NCBI RefSeq assembly: GCF_047948215.1
Contig: NC_134464.1
Span: 5,342,001 to 5,406,000, forward strand
DNA length: 64,000 nucleotides
Reading direction: 5' to 3'
From: Lycorma delicatula
Lineage: Eukaryota; Arthropoda; Insecta; Hemiptera; Fulgoridae
Below the pieces are notes generated by a model. The model made no database searches. It saw only the letters and a list, made by a program, of their open reading frames with translations, and was not told the origin of the DNA. The translations under genes were made by a program, and so were the position numbers. Shown piece by piece: positions 1 to 10,826 of this stretch (position 1 is its first letter; the number at the start of each line of letters is the position of its first letter).

Positions 1-3
1 ATC

Positions 4-366
4 TCATAGGTTGTGGGACAAATGCCTGCACATCCAAACGGTGAATTCCTGCTCGAACTTTCTCTGGCAGGGTTGGTTGGTTAAAAGTGAGGACATGAGA
101 GGCAGAAGGTAGAACCTCATGTTCAACCTGCGGAACTCTATCACTCTTTGTGGTGTCAATTCCACACCTTTTGAGGTGTTTAGTGTGCCGTGCAGCTTGA
201 CATGTACAGCAAAATCTCCAATATTCTTAAGCCTTAGAATCTTCTGTGACTGTGCATCATTCGTAGTCTCCACATGAAGTCCATTATAAATTTTCCTGAT
301 TTCCTTAACTGGGCCCCCAGCACATTTAGTTATTTCTCGAGCAATGAGAAAAGGAGAAATTTCCAT
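4..366 (-). pseudogene. Jockey/I-type LINE ORF1 (gag-like) fragment at window edge
   Basis: A 120-residue minus-strand reading frame resembles the N-terminal, RNA-binding half of ORF1 proteins of jockey/I-type non-LTR retrotransposons. The pattern is a start like SPFLIAREI, then KCAGGPVKEIRKIYNGLHVE, then a K-x-HGTLNTSKGV segment; the 'HxTLNxSKGV' block is characteristic of these proteins. The zinc knuckles and ORF2 would lie to the left of position 1, outside the window. The final third looks eroded: it does not continue the usual acidic stretch, so this is probably a broken copy. It sits directly 3' (in minus sense) of the R1-like element ending near 430 and may have inserted into it. The clade assignment is from remembered family patterns, not a search. 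Confidence 0.6.
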
Positions 367-439
367 CTTCCTTTATTATTACCAAATACTTTGGATTTGG
401 TATGTTGCTTTTGTAAAAAGCTCTTTGCAAGCTTTTAGC

Positions 440-1640
440 TTAAATTTCTAGCTGTCTTGATTCTGCACTCTTTCTCCGTTTCGCCTCAGATGAAACTGCT
501 GGTTCTAAACGAGGATGTTTACGTGAACCCTCTTTTTTTGCTACATACTGTAGATGTTCCTTGAACCAAAAATTCTCATCAAGGATAACACCCAGGTATT
601 TTTGAGCCGTAGTGTACCGAATGGGAAGACCAGCCATCCGAAACCGGTTTCATCAGGAAGCAGCCAATCGGCCCTTAAACAATCATCTTATGTTGGAGAC
701 TTCACAGTCGGAGTGTCTCACAAGCATGAGCAGCTCGGAACTCTATCTCATTATGCAAATCCCCTTCAATCAGTAAGTAGCAGCGCGTTGTCTGCATAAG
801 CAACGACACGACAACCACATGGCAACCTTAAACGCAACATGAAATTGAATTCTATGATCCAAAGAAGGAGAATCAGAACACAGCCCTGAGGGCATCCTTT
901 AGTTAGGTCTTACGAACCTCCAAGCTGCCATCACGCAGGGAAACGGTCCGATGGCTGAAATAACTTGAGAGCACTTTTAATTCATTTTATGTACATTTAA
1001 GTTCTGCATCAGAAACAGGGCAGAGGGCCACCATAAGTTATTAAATGGCCTGGATATGTCCAGAAAATCCTTAATACATATTTACATGGACTAGAGAAGG
1101 CTATATCCATTACCTTTAATATGGTATCCTCAGTGCTCTTGCCCGGTCAGAAACCATACTGGTTTCCATTAGCAAATGATCAGTGGCCAATCTAACATTA
1201 ATACGCAAATATAAGACCTTCTCAGAAACCTTGCCAATCACAGGCAAGAGCGATAGTGGATGGTAAGAAGAACTAACAGTAAGATCTTTGTTGCCACCTT
1301 TGACAACACCAAGTCTCCACGCTTCCAACAAATCGAAAAGTGGCCAGCGAAGAACAACATATTATACATTCTAGTTAGAGGAACAAGGACTATTGGAAGC
1401 GCTCGGACGAGCAGCTCCACAGTGACACAATAATATCCGGGGGTCTTGTGCCATGCCATACTACAGATCATCTGGCGCACCTCCACCTCAGTGATCTCAG
1501 AAGATTGTAAATTGGTCATGAAAATTGCGACTTTCTGCCTGACATGCCGGTGGTATGAAATCATGCCGGTGTCATCCAGGAGCAAATCATTCAGCAAAAT
1601 ATTAAGGACACAGCCCTTATCAATTACCACACCTTTGTGG
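440..1640 (-). pseudogene. Element C reverse transcriptase remnants
   Basis: Reverse transcriptase pieces in several frames. From N to C (high to low coordinate): a linker segment SSEITEVEVRQMICSM followed by a TPG.. block (cf. KAPGxD); SSYHPLSLLPVIGKVSEKVL (cf. SYRPISLLPxxGKxxE) at about 1250; an NQYGF-PGKSTED-like block around 1120-1165; and TAQKYLGVILDENFWFKEHL at about 545-605, which marks the end of the palm/thumb. I could not find the catalytic FADD motif in frame; the 700-1050 stretch that should contain it is heavily scrambled. The line-up follows R1-clade order. Non-functional. Confidence 0.6.
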
Positions 1641-2740
1641 TAATTGACAAAGCTGACAAGAGGACATCATTCCTGCGCTTATGTCCAAGGGCTCTGTACA
1701 CAACACCCCAAGGGTCTCTATTCCCTTGCTCCTGAAAAAAAGGGGTGCCAGGAATTACGCTTGGAGGACCTAATGCTATAAAAGTACCTATCCCTACTTC
1801 TGCGGAAATCCGCAGTTAGGGCCGCATTCCAATTGGGATCACCCTCTCGTTGCGCAGCCCTTCTGAGTCGATTCACAGACTGCTTTATTATTGTCAGATT
1901 CCGAGACCACCAACCAGATATACATTTCCGGCCCGTGCCTCTAGGAATGGCGACTTCAGCTGCCGCCACCACCGCAGAAGTGAAATTTTCTGCCAGGCCG
2001 TCAAGGTCTCGAGAAAAACCCTCCAGTCTGAACTCCAACAAAGAGAAGAATTTCAGCCAGTAGGCCATCCTATGCAGATGCAGGAAGCATGGCTCATGGC
2101 CATCGCGCAGCTCATCCGCTATTTCAAAAGGTATCAACCAATGATCGTCAGAACAGTCGTCGACCACAGACAAGTCAAGGACCCTGCCAGGGATGTCCCT
2201 ACCAATGGTGATGACAATATTTGTACCTGAAAAGGCCCTTCATCCGTTAATCATACTGATGTAAGTGGCCAACTAGTCTGCAACATTAAAGACCTCAAAA
2301 TTGTGCTGCGCGATGAAACTGTCAATTAAGCCACCACAATGATCAGTGATCCCACACTGTGCCAACAAAGCGACTTTGCATTAACATCAGCACCAATAAG
2401 GATTGGACCATTATCCACAATACGAAGGATCCTATCCCATCTCACTAGATGTTCCTCAGTGGGATCCCTTTATTGGAAATATGATCTAACAACTGTAAGG
2501 TTCTGTCCATGAATGGTAAGTCTGACCACAACATGATGCGCGTCAGAAACCTGCCGTATAAAGATACTATCAAGTGACTTCCTGCACAGAATAGCAGACA
2601 TACAGGTATGCCCTACACAAACCTTTTTTCAGCTGTGAAAGCCTGGCAGATCTCCCCTAATTACATATGGGTGCTGCAGAAGGACAACATCGAGGCTCCG
2701 TCTCTCTACAATCTCACCTAGACTACATTAGCACCCTGGA
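1640..2740 (-). pseudogene. Element C AP-like endonuclease remnants
   Basis: Reading the minus strand across frames gives the usual order of an R1-type apurinic-like endonuclease: a VVLLQ-PYV block near 2690-2670 (the LLQEPY glutamate motif, with the Glu apparently lost), a GPILIGADVNAKSLCWHS block near 2400 (GxDxNAKSxxW), and VVDDCSDDHWLIPFEI near 2170-2120, equivalent to the SDH motif but with the Ser replaced. Downstream, 2173-1718 is a 151-residue open frame with a GWWSRNLTIIKQSVNRLRRAAQ region, matching the endonuclease-to-RT linker (cf. WWxxxLxxLR). Frameshifts separate the blocks, so no intact protein is possible. Confidence 0.55.
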
Positions 2741-2756
2741 CTTTAGTGGACCGAAC

Positions 2757-3900
2757 TTAACCATCTAAGGAATTAAAGTACAGCATAATGGCCCTTACGT
2801 AACAGCCACACTCCTTACTAACAACTGCGTTCCCATGATTCTTGTGCAACCTTTTACAGTTAGCATAGGCTGGTGCCTCGAACCTATGCATACAATCATC
2901 ATGCTTGTGTCTCTTCTTGCCACAATGGGCACACACCAAGGCAAACTTACAGAATTTAGCCCTGTGACCGTATCTGCAGCACTTGAAATATCCTTGGATA
3001 TCCACATACTCTTTTACCCGGCAGGACCCTAAATCGATAAATAGTTTGCCTGCAGACGTAAATTTTTTAAACAGACCAGAACGTACTTCAAAGACTACGT
3101 GATATTTCTGGGTATCACGCCTACCCGGTTTAAAGACCAACCTGCATTCCCGCTGGAAGGTGGCTTCATCCAAATCAGTTTTCTGCTTCCTAATGAGGGA
3201 CACGAAATCTTCATCGTTAAGGTTACAGTCAACATAATAGACTTTAATGCGGGGCCTACGCGTTTTGTTCGGGTCTATTTTTACATTCAATCGCTTAACT
3301 GCTGTGGAATCTCTAATTACCTGAATGATCTCTGTACTACCACAACTAATCCCTTACCGGTTTCCTTGATGTTTCTTATTTTAAGACCTTTCCAGTCACC
3401 CCAAAGGGAAACCTGAAGTCTTTCTTCAGCTGATTGCTGGACACGGTCATGCGCTGCGCTCTGCTGACAAACGCAACCTCAGATTTCTTGGACTGGCTGG
3501 TTTCACATCCGCCCATAACCACCTCAGCATATCTACATCGCTGCATTGAGGTCAGAGCCAGTTTATGGACTTGGTTTTGAGGCAAGATTTTCAAAACCCT
3601 CTATGAGAGCTGTGAAAGCTGCTCGGAAGAATCCGAGATGAGGCAATAATCTCCTCTTGGTAGCTAGCTGCACTAATACACTTGGGGTTTGCTAGATAGG
3701 AAAACAAGCCATCTAGTTCCACCAAAACAACATGGGCCAACAGGGCAGAGCTGCCTGGCCTGCCCCTGGCTTGTAAAAAACTCTTCAATAAGTGGGTTCA
3801 TACCGTCCCTATATCTACTTCTGAACCATCATTGTCAGAACCAGTGTTTGAGGAGATCGAAGGAAAAAGCTCCGGCTCCCTCATCCGGCTAGGCTTCTTA
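2757..3900 (-). pseudogene. Element C ORF1 (gag) with zinc knuckles
   Basis: The 177-residue frame at 3290-2757 contains two zinc-knuckle-like motifs: CFKCCRYGHRAKFC is a good CCHC (CX2CX4HX4C), followed by CAHCGKKRHKHDDC. They are preceded by a basic domain starting NVKIDPNKTRRPRIKVYYV. Upstream minus-strand pieces (3594-3376 and 3788-3591) probably belong to the same ORF1 in shifted frames. ORF1 proteins of R1 and jockey LINEs bind element RNA and form the ribonucleoprotein. The position immediately upstream of the endonuclease remnant supports the assignment. Multiple frameshifts; not functional. Confidence 0.55.
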
Positions 3901-5222
3901 CCTACCTCCCTAACATCAGTCATGGTCGGAGAATCCCTGACCTAACAGTATATGAACAAAATTCTTGCTGTATTTATTCTATTTAGAGATATTGGGCACA
4001 AGTCCACAAGCGTGACAACTACCCACAGCGAGCCACAGGCAGATGGAGACCTTCTATATTCTCCTGTCACTCTTTGCACCTCTTCGCCGCTACTGGATCA
4101 AATGCGTGAAATCAAAGATCAACACACAGTTATAGATTACAGTCACCGCTCTGAAAGAGTGCGAGCAGGACTATGGGTAAGGCACTTTTGCTAGTAACAG
4201 GGACTTGCGACTAAGAGTCATTGCCATTTTTTTCGCTGCGATGAGGCAGGTGATCGAACAAATCGTGCGCCAAAACCCTCTGAATCCCCGTGAAATGGAA
4301 ATGAATCGTCTAAATAATAAGGGTGCAAAACCGTTGCAATAGATTTCAGACAGCAAGATTGTGAAACTGGGGACGGTACACACTCAACCACCAGCTCAAA
4401 AATAGCACTGAAAAAGACTTTATACAATGCAAACCTCTGCTCGTGAAAGGAGACCAGAGGTTAACCCTCTGCCACTTTGGTGATTGTTCAAGTTGCATGT
4501 TATGTAATCCCTTCTGTAGTAAGGCTAGCTGCTAGGGTACACCCCTACTCCTGGACTACCAACCCTGGAGGTCCGGTCCGGTACTCCAGTGGAATCGGTA
4601 TATGTCTTACCAGAGAGCGAATTCGCAGTCTGCACTGACTCCAGGTCCCTACACCGAGGTTTTCGGGGACCCATGCGCCGACATACATGGGCACCTTAAC
4701 TACATGCTTGCCATCGCAGGGCACATGTGGACAGCGGAAGGGCCTCTGTTACACCCGCAATCACTTCGACTCTGGCCGCCACATCGCCAGCTCTAAAGGT
4801 GGTATTAATCCATTGCCTTAATCAGTTAAATTTTCATATCTGTAGGTGGCCGCAAAATTCAGTCCATAAATACAGCATGTAGATGTAATTAGGTAGAAAA
4901 AATTGCATCTCCAAGGAAAACACTCGGAGCCCCGTTAGCCAGCTATGTGTATTGTACGTATGTGCAGCTGTTGCCACTCTGGACGTGGAACGTAGGTGTT
5001 GTGTTCCGGACGTGGGGATTATCTACCTCAGGGCATTATTATTATTTTTTTATTATTTTTTTTTTTTGAAGTTTAGGGGCATCGACTACTATGGTTATTA
5101 GCTCCTTCCACATCAAAGAAAAAAAGTAAAAATAAAAAAGTAAATTTAAATCATGATATTTTGCATGAAACTAGTCACTGTCACTTAAGTCCTGATTTAC
5201 ATGAACAAATAAAGAAAAAAAA

Positions 5223-6070
5223 TTACAAAAAGTTTGATTCTTGAACATACTGATTGATGTAAGTTAGCTTACCTCCTAGGCTTTCTTTTCGGCCATCCTT
5301 TTTGATTTTTTTCTCCATCCTCCTTACAGCTTCTACTTCAGATGACAATGTTGTCTGAAGCCTCGGACATGACATCTTCCTCCCTTTCAGATACCAACAA
5401 TGTTCTGCGGCTGACATCTGGTGATGATAATTTAGACGGAGCAGTCAGCATGGATGTTACTGATTCCAAACCCGATTCAATCTCCTCTAGTGGTATACTT
5501 GGCTCGGCTGAAGCAAGTACTGTACTTTGATGCCCTCAGGGCTGTTGGAGGTTTCATAGGTGCCTATTCAATAACTTCTAGGTCTGGTACTTTCTCCATT
5601 TTTACTTACACCTCCATCAGACTATTTTCATGCTTTTTCTGCACCCTTGCCACACCCTCCCTCGCCCTATGGCTGATCGAAGGAGTAATGGATTTGGCTT
5701 TTTCAGATGTTACTTTTTCCTTATGCACATCAGTTAGTGGTACCATGATTGTGGGTTTTGTTGTTTCTTTCCATGGAAGGTGTTCCATCCCAACGTCCAT
5801 CTGCATATAAGTTTTCACAGGAGTAATTATTTCCTTTCACTGACTAGATTCAATCTTTGTTTCGATGATTCTTTCTATCATAGTTGCAAGGCTTGGGGCA
5901 AGCATGGAAAGAAGCTGCTCCACGTTAACTTTGGATGACGGAGGGGCTGCAGCTGATCAGCAAATATCATTGTTGGCCGAGAGGTTCTACTACCAACGAT
6001 TTTCCTCGCTCCAGGGTAACTTATTTTCTGCAGCGTCTTGACTTCCTGAATTGCCATCTCCAATTAATAT
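5223..6070 (-). pseudogene. Jockey-type ORF1 C-terminal fragment
   Basis: Minus-strand frames at 6063-5878, 5818-5606 and 5417-5223 join into one decayed protein. It begins with MAIQEVKTLQKISYPGARKI, which matches the segment just after the zinc knuckles in many jockey-type ORF1 proteins (SYPEARKIV). It continues through a short hydrophobic stretch into a Glu/Lys-rich tail. No ORF2 follows directly on the minus strand, so the copy is fragmentary. It does not match element C and comes from a different LINE. It abuts the 3' tail of the RTE-like copy at about 6090. Confidence 0.45.
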
Positions 6071-6084
6071 ACAGGGTAGTTTCT

Positions 6085-6145
6085 TGAATGAATTATTATT
6101 TAATAATAATAATAATTTATTGTTATCATCATCGTCATCATCTTT
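6085..6145. repeat. AAT/GAT microsatellite, probable LINE 3' tail
   Basis: On the minus strand this reads as GAT-rich then AAT-rich trinucleotide repeats, directly after the end of the RTE-like open frame at 6182. RTE-like LINEs often end in short tandem repeats instead of poly(A), so this may be that element's tail. It could equally be an unrelated microsatellite. Confidence 0.5.
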
Positions 6146-7300
6146 CATGACCACATAGGATCACTTTAGTCAGTCCATTATCTAAGGCTCTTCAATGGAA
6201 CTGTTTGGGTCTTGCAGTCCTTCCAGTACTTTTTTATATGTGCCCTTTCTAGTCTTGAAAATGGTCATGTTTTTGAAAATGCGATTTCTTTTTCTTGTGA
6301 GTGTGAAGCGAGTGATTTTGTTCTTGAATTTCTTGTTTAATTTTATCTTATCTGTGGTGTCTACTGGTATATGGCCAATTTCAGATCCTCTCTTATTTCT
6401 CTGATCCATCTGCATCCTGTCTTTGTGTTTTTCAAATCAAGATTGAAATGTACTATCTATTTTAAAAGTCTTGAATCTTGCATCCTTATGATATGTCCAA
6501 AGAATCCTAGTCGCCTCTTATGCATGCTATCAGTGATCGGTTCTAACTTTTTGTACATGACTCTGTTGGATGCAATCCACCATTGCCCATCTTTCTGGTA
6601 CATTTTATAGATACAGGTTCTTCCAATTCTTCTTTCAGTTTTTTGAGTCTGTCTGTCTTTGATTATTTGTTCAGGTGGAAGAGTGTTTTTGCTGCGTAAG
6701 TGGCTTCTGCTTTTATAATTGTGTTGCAGTGTCTTATTTTTGCGTTTATTTATAGGCATTTTTTATTGCAAGTGTACCAGGTTAATTTAGCTAGTTTGTT
6801 TCTTCTTATTTGAATCGAGGTATTTTCGTTTAGGTTGTTTGTTACTATTTCTCAGAGGTATTTAAATTGGACTGCTATTTTGATTTTATTTCCATTTATG
6901 TATACTGCTTTTAATCGTGTTGGTTTTTGCAGCATAATTTCTCTGTCTTTTCAAATGAAATTTTAAGGAAAATTTTATTTGAAATGTTTTGAAGTTCTAA
7001 TATCTGTGATTTAGCTTCATCGATGTCTTTTGCTAGCAGTGCCAAGTTGTCGATGAAACCAAGACAGTTTGTTTTGAAATTTCTGCCAATTTTTACTTTT
7101 TGTGGGAATTTTTTGAGCCATTCCCTCATTACCATTTCTAGAGCACAGAGCTCGCCTCTGAATTTTATCTTTGACTTAATGTTTGTGAGGGTCAGTTTTA
7201 TCATGTTTATTAATTTGATATGTAGTCCGAGGTGTCTTAGAATTTTTAGTAGGAATTCTCTGGATGCAGTCGGAAATGGAACATAAGGATAATGAGAGCT
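6140..7300 (-). mobile_element. RTE-like LINE 3' fragment, degenerate, minus strand
   Basis: The minus-strand frames give the second half of a reverse transcriptase. Pieces in order: a segment ending HLGLHIKLINMIKLTLTN (about 7260-7190), CALEMVMREWLKKFPQKVKIGR (about 7150-7085), CLGFIDNLALLAKDIDEAKSQI (about 7080-7010; this is the FADDLALLA catalytic motif with both aspartates changed or displaced, ADD to IDN), and the C-terminal 'DSMHKRRLGFFGHIIRMQDSRLLK' type region split over 6530-6457. Loss of the catalytic aspartates plus stops makes it inactive. It is 5'-truncated at about 7300, as is typical of LINE copies, and antisense to Tet. Confidence 0.6.
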
Positions 7301-8620
7301 TGTTTTCTCCCTACTAATTGCAAAACCTGGACAAATGTCCCTTGCTGCTGGGTCTTTCTATTTTATCTGGCGGGTAATCACCTGTTTAGTGGCAGTTATA
7401 GATTTTATTTGTTTTATTTTATTTATGGACGGATTTCATATTTGCGTTCCGGTCCCGTAGACCAATGAAAAACAATTGACTGGAGCTGATACAGAGAGAC
7501 AAAACATGTATATGCTTTGTACTTCTGGCAATATTTCCCTTCAGTCCATAGTGCTTCCCTTCAGTGCCCCTTCAGCCCTTTCAGTGCTAGAGTCTTTTGG
7601 TCAAACAGGAATTTACCTTCTGTGGGGGCCCTAGTATTTGGAGGAGGCTTTCAGACACATGTTTGTCTAAGAAGGGTTTGGGGGATCGTGTGGATACCAT
7701 CATTGTACTGGTTTACCTGAAACAGACATAAAAATGAGGTATGTTCTTTATTGCAAGAAACATATAATACAAACCTTGTTAAGGACAATATGACAAACCT
7801 CTCATGTTTCAATCTACCTACATATTAAATTTTTATAAAATTTAATTTTTTTTTTCTTTTTTATGAAGCATAACAAAATCGCTCTTAACATTCCCACTTG
7901 CGCACAAAGAAAAATCGCTAATAATGTTGAAACACATTAATTAGGATAGTATGAGCTTAGAATCAGATGTTTTCAATAAAAATTGAAAGTTAACAATTTA
8001 TTTAATTTATCATTTTAAATAATTAAGTGGTCTACTAGTAGTTAACAGATATATTACTAGTAGTCAGGTAAGATATATTTCCGTTAGTAATAGTGAATAT
8101 TAAATTAGGTTGGGATCAACATAATACCAAGTCAATGGATTTTGAATAAAAAGTTTAAAAGATATTTTGTTTTTTTAACTCAAGACTTCCACTAACTTGA
8201 CTGTAGACAATGAAAACGGTCCAGCCAGATAGCAGCATCTTATCTATTTTCTATTGAGGACACCTGTAGAGCTTAATACAACAAAACCATATGTTCAATT
8301 ATTATTAAGCACTCCTTAGGACATTAGATATTGTCTATATCTATACTATTGTAGAATATTATAATGGGGTAGATTATATTAATATTGGTTGTTGTATTTA
8401 CTTTACATTTAATTTGAATAAAATATAACACAACTAAATTTTTAATTATTTGTTAAGCACTAGTTAGGGTGTTATATCATATTTTATAATTCTGTAGTTT
8501 TGAAATGGGATAAATAAAATTGTTTTAATTTTGGTAAAAAAAAACCGTATGTCCATACATTTATGAGCTGTAACAACTTTACGCACAATATGAGACTCTA
8601 TGTGAACATCTCTTTTTAAT
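7300..8620. other. No gene recognised
   Basis: AT-rich sequence. A moderately GC-richer patch at 7430-7740 holds a 67-residue + strand frame with no recognisable motif and may be an unclassified repeat. The rest is simple AT-rich intron-like sequence. No RNA gene or exon seen. Confidence 0.4.
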
Positions 8621-9745
8621 GACCTCTTTTTTATTTTTTTTTTAAAGGCCCGCAATCATTTCTGTGAGTTCCCTGTTGGCTCTCCCGATGTAGAGACTCC
8701 TGGTCTGGTTTATCATACACAAACCCTCGTCACGCCTTTTCACGGTGGTTCATCTAACATGGTGTGAGGTCTTTTCCTCAACCTTGCGGTGTAGGGTCCT
8801 TTTGGCAGATATCCCTCAGATGGCTGTGCTCGGACACGGTCGCTCTCCCGAACAGTCCACGCACCTGTGCCCACTTCCATCACGGTTTTTTTTGTCCGCA
8901 TTGTAGCGAAGTGTGGTGTTGCTGATAAACAACGAAAATCGTTCGCAACGCCCCGTTTTGGACGGCCTCCAGGTTTTTCTGGAACGTGGAGCACAACAGA
9001 GTCCCCCATGTCGGGTAAGCGTATGTCAGAATTGGCAAGACGTAGAGTCAATATATGAGTATCTTAGTCGCCAGCGGAATGGGGCTGGCTCAATTAAGCA
9101 CTAGCTGTAACCCTGGCGGGCTTTGCCCTCTGGGTCACATATTTTACATGTTCCCCTAAGGTAAGCCGATTATCCAGGACCACTCCCAGATACTTAACTT
9201 TTGTCTCAAAGGGTATTTTTTCCTCGTGAGATTTCCAGCTTCTGGTCGGAGCGTGTCGCTTGCATGTGAATAACACGGCTACGGACTTTTCCCTGTTGAC
9301 CCTAATTCTCCACATATGAAGCCATGGCTCCACTAAATCTAGTTGCTGTTTGCGTCTCTCGACCGCGTAATCCATATTTCGGGATGTGTAGTAATATACC
9401 GTTTTATCAGTGTATGAAGCGGTGTTGACGTCTTCCGACAACGGCATATAGTTGTTATATGCAGTGTACAGAATCGGCGAAAGGACTACCCCCTGGGGAA
9501 TCTGGTGATTATCGCCCGGGTAGTTGATAAGGATCCCCCAATGCGTACTGCGAACTGTCTTCCCACAAGGTAAAACCTTGTTAGCTTGACATAATGGCGG
9601 CTATGGACCGTCGTGTGAGCGAGTTTATATATTAGGCCGCCATGACAAACTTTGTCGAAGGGTTCAGCCATATGCAAGAAAATGGCTGCAGTCCCCACAT
9701 TCGTGTTCAAGCCTGCAACAAGGCATTTTGATTGGTTGTGCAACA
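8621..9745 (-). mobile_element. Jockey-type LINE 3' end with poly(A), minus strand
   Basis: 5'-truncated copy. Minus frame 9746-9486 contains the block AAIFLHMAEPFDKVCHGGLIYKL, equivalent to the jockey reverse transcriptase motif around the first catalytic Asp (FLDVxKAFDxVWHxGLIYKL), with D to H and other changes. Frame 9447-9094 contains a hydrophilic thumb region ending KYLGVVLDNRLTLGEHV. Frame 9051-8740 covers the C-terminal tail, shifted. At 8621-8650 the minus strand ends in an A-rich run (seen as T on the + strand), consistent with a retroposed poly(A) tail. The YADD block falls between frames and I could not read it intact. Inactive. Confidence 0.6.
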
Positions 9746-9954
9746 ATACAAATTTTTAGAAAAAAATTATATGGTTAACAATTTGTAGCTAGGTACAGAC
9801 ATTTCTTAATTAATTTCTACTGTTTTGTACTGCTTGATTACCAATATTACATGTCTCTTTCTAAATATTAAAATTTAAATAAAATGATTTGATTGTTTTT
9901 TAAATAAAAAATATGTACCTTTATTTATAAAGTATATATATATATTCTTAAGGG

Positions 9955-10826
9955 GCGGCAATTTGTCTTTTTGTCCGGGGTGATGTAACCGCTAAAGTGG
10001 TCACTGGATTTGAATATCTATGTGTGGTGGTTTTGTTGGTTGTGGGTTTCCTATATACTGAAGTTATGAATTGATTTTTTTTTATTATCGATTTCGATAC
10101 CTACATTTAAGTAATTTTTTATTCTTCTATTTTTATCAATTTCAAAAGTAAATTTCAATTCATTATGGCAAGAATTTAACTTGTCCAAAATTATTAAATA
10201 TTAACTAATGTTAAATTATTAAATATTATGAAAAATATTCTGGTATTTTGTTATTAGAGTTTTAGTTATTCTTAAAAATTTTTTGGTAGGGTTATTTATT
10301 TATTTAAAATTATTTTCTCTATATATTGTTCCATTAAATTTTTATACTTTTCAGAGTACATGATGACAGGTGTGTGATTTATCTGATTTTAAAATGATAC
10401 TATTATTGCTATTTAATTTATTTTTCAAATTTTATATTATTTTTTTTAAATTAAAAACAGGTTTGTAAATAAAATTTTTATATTTGATATCATTACTATA
10501 TTTATATTTATATATTTATATTTATATCATTTTTATATTTATATTTTATTACTAATGGTATTTCATAAAATTGCTTTATTGTTATGATTTACTTTATTGA
10601 TATTTATTTCAGAGTCCACTAAAATATTCTTTATATAATTCATATCATTATTATTCAGATTAAATTTAAATGCATTACCTAAAATATACTGTTCCTTATT
10701 ATCAACATTTGTTAATATTTTAACATTCGTTAAATTTATCAAATCAAGACAAGTATCAGTAAAAGAATCTGAATTCTCTTGTATATCCCCGAATTGCAAA
10801 TTATCATAATCACTATTTCCTAGCAA
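9955..10826 (-). mobile_element. Penelope-like element copy 1 (rearranged), minus strand
   Basis: Minus frame 10826-10563 encodes an Asn-rich segment (MLGNSDYDNLQFGDIQ...) consistent with the N-terminal part of a Penelope-like reverse transcriptase. After it, around 10410-10330, the minus strand reads LKSDKSHTPVIMYSEKY, corresponding to the KADKGNATVVMD block of Penelope-like elements. It then jumps to a C-terminal palm/thumb block at 10201-10017 (CHNELKFTFEIDKNRR and YRKPTTNKTTTHRYSN), so the middle of the RT is deleted. The C-terminal block repeats, in inverted orientation, the sequence at 11391-11585. Confidence 0.55.
10017..10201 (-). repeat. Inverted repeat arm 1 (Penelope C-terminal block)
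   Basis: The reverse complement of this stretch aligns along its whole length with 11391-11585, with scattered substitutions and small indels. Both encode the same protein block ending in RKPTTNKTT and HRYSN. The arms point toward each other's opposite strands, forming an imperfect inverted repeat of about 185-195 bp separated by about 1.2 kb. Confidence 0.8.

Larger units (their letters stand above)
430..5030 (-). mobile_element. Degenerate R1-like LINE (element C), minus strand
   Basis: Successive minus-strand fragments occur in the order expected for one R1-like non-LTR retrotransposon: ORF1 gag with zinc knuckles (about 3900-2757), endonuclease (about 2740-1640), then reverse transcriptase (about 1640-440). 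Many stops and frameshifts separate the pieces. The reverse transcriptase breaks off shortly after the YLGVILDE motif, so the 3' end is missing or lies beyond the jockey-type fragment at 4-366. The 5' limit is uncertain. Base composition becomes strongly AT-rich and low in complexity after about 5030, and 4000-5030 is GC-richer with no protein I recognise, so it may be the untranslated leader. The element is antisense to Tet. Confidence 0.6.

Noticed and set aside
7517..7720. 67-residue + strand frame in a GC-richer patch
   Set aside because: No recognisable domain; more likely part of an unclassified repeat.
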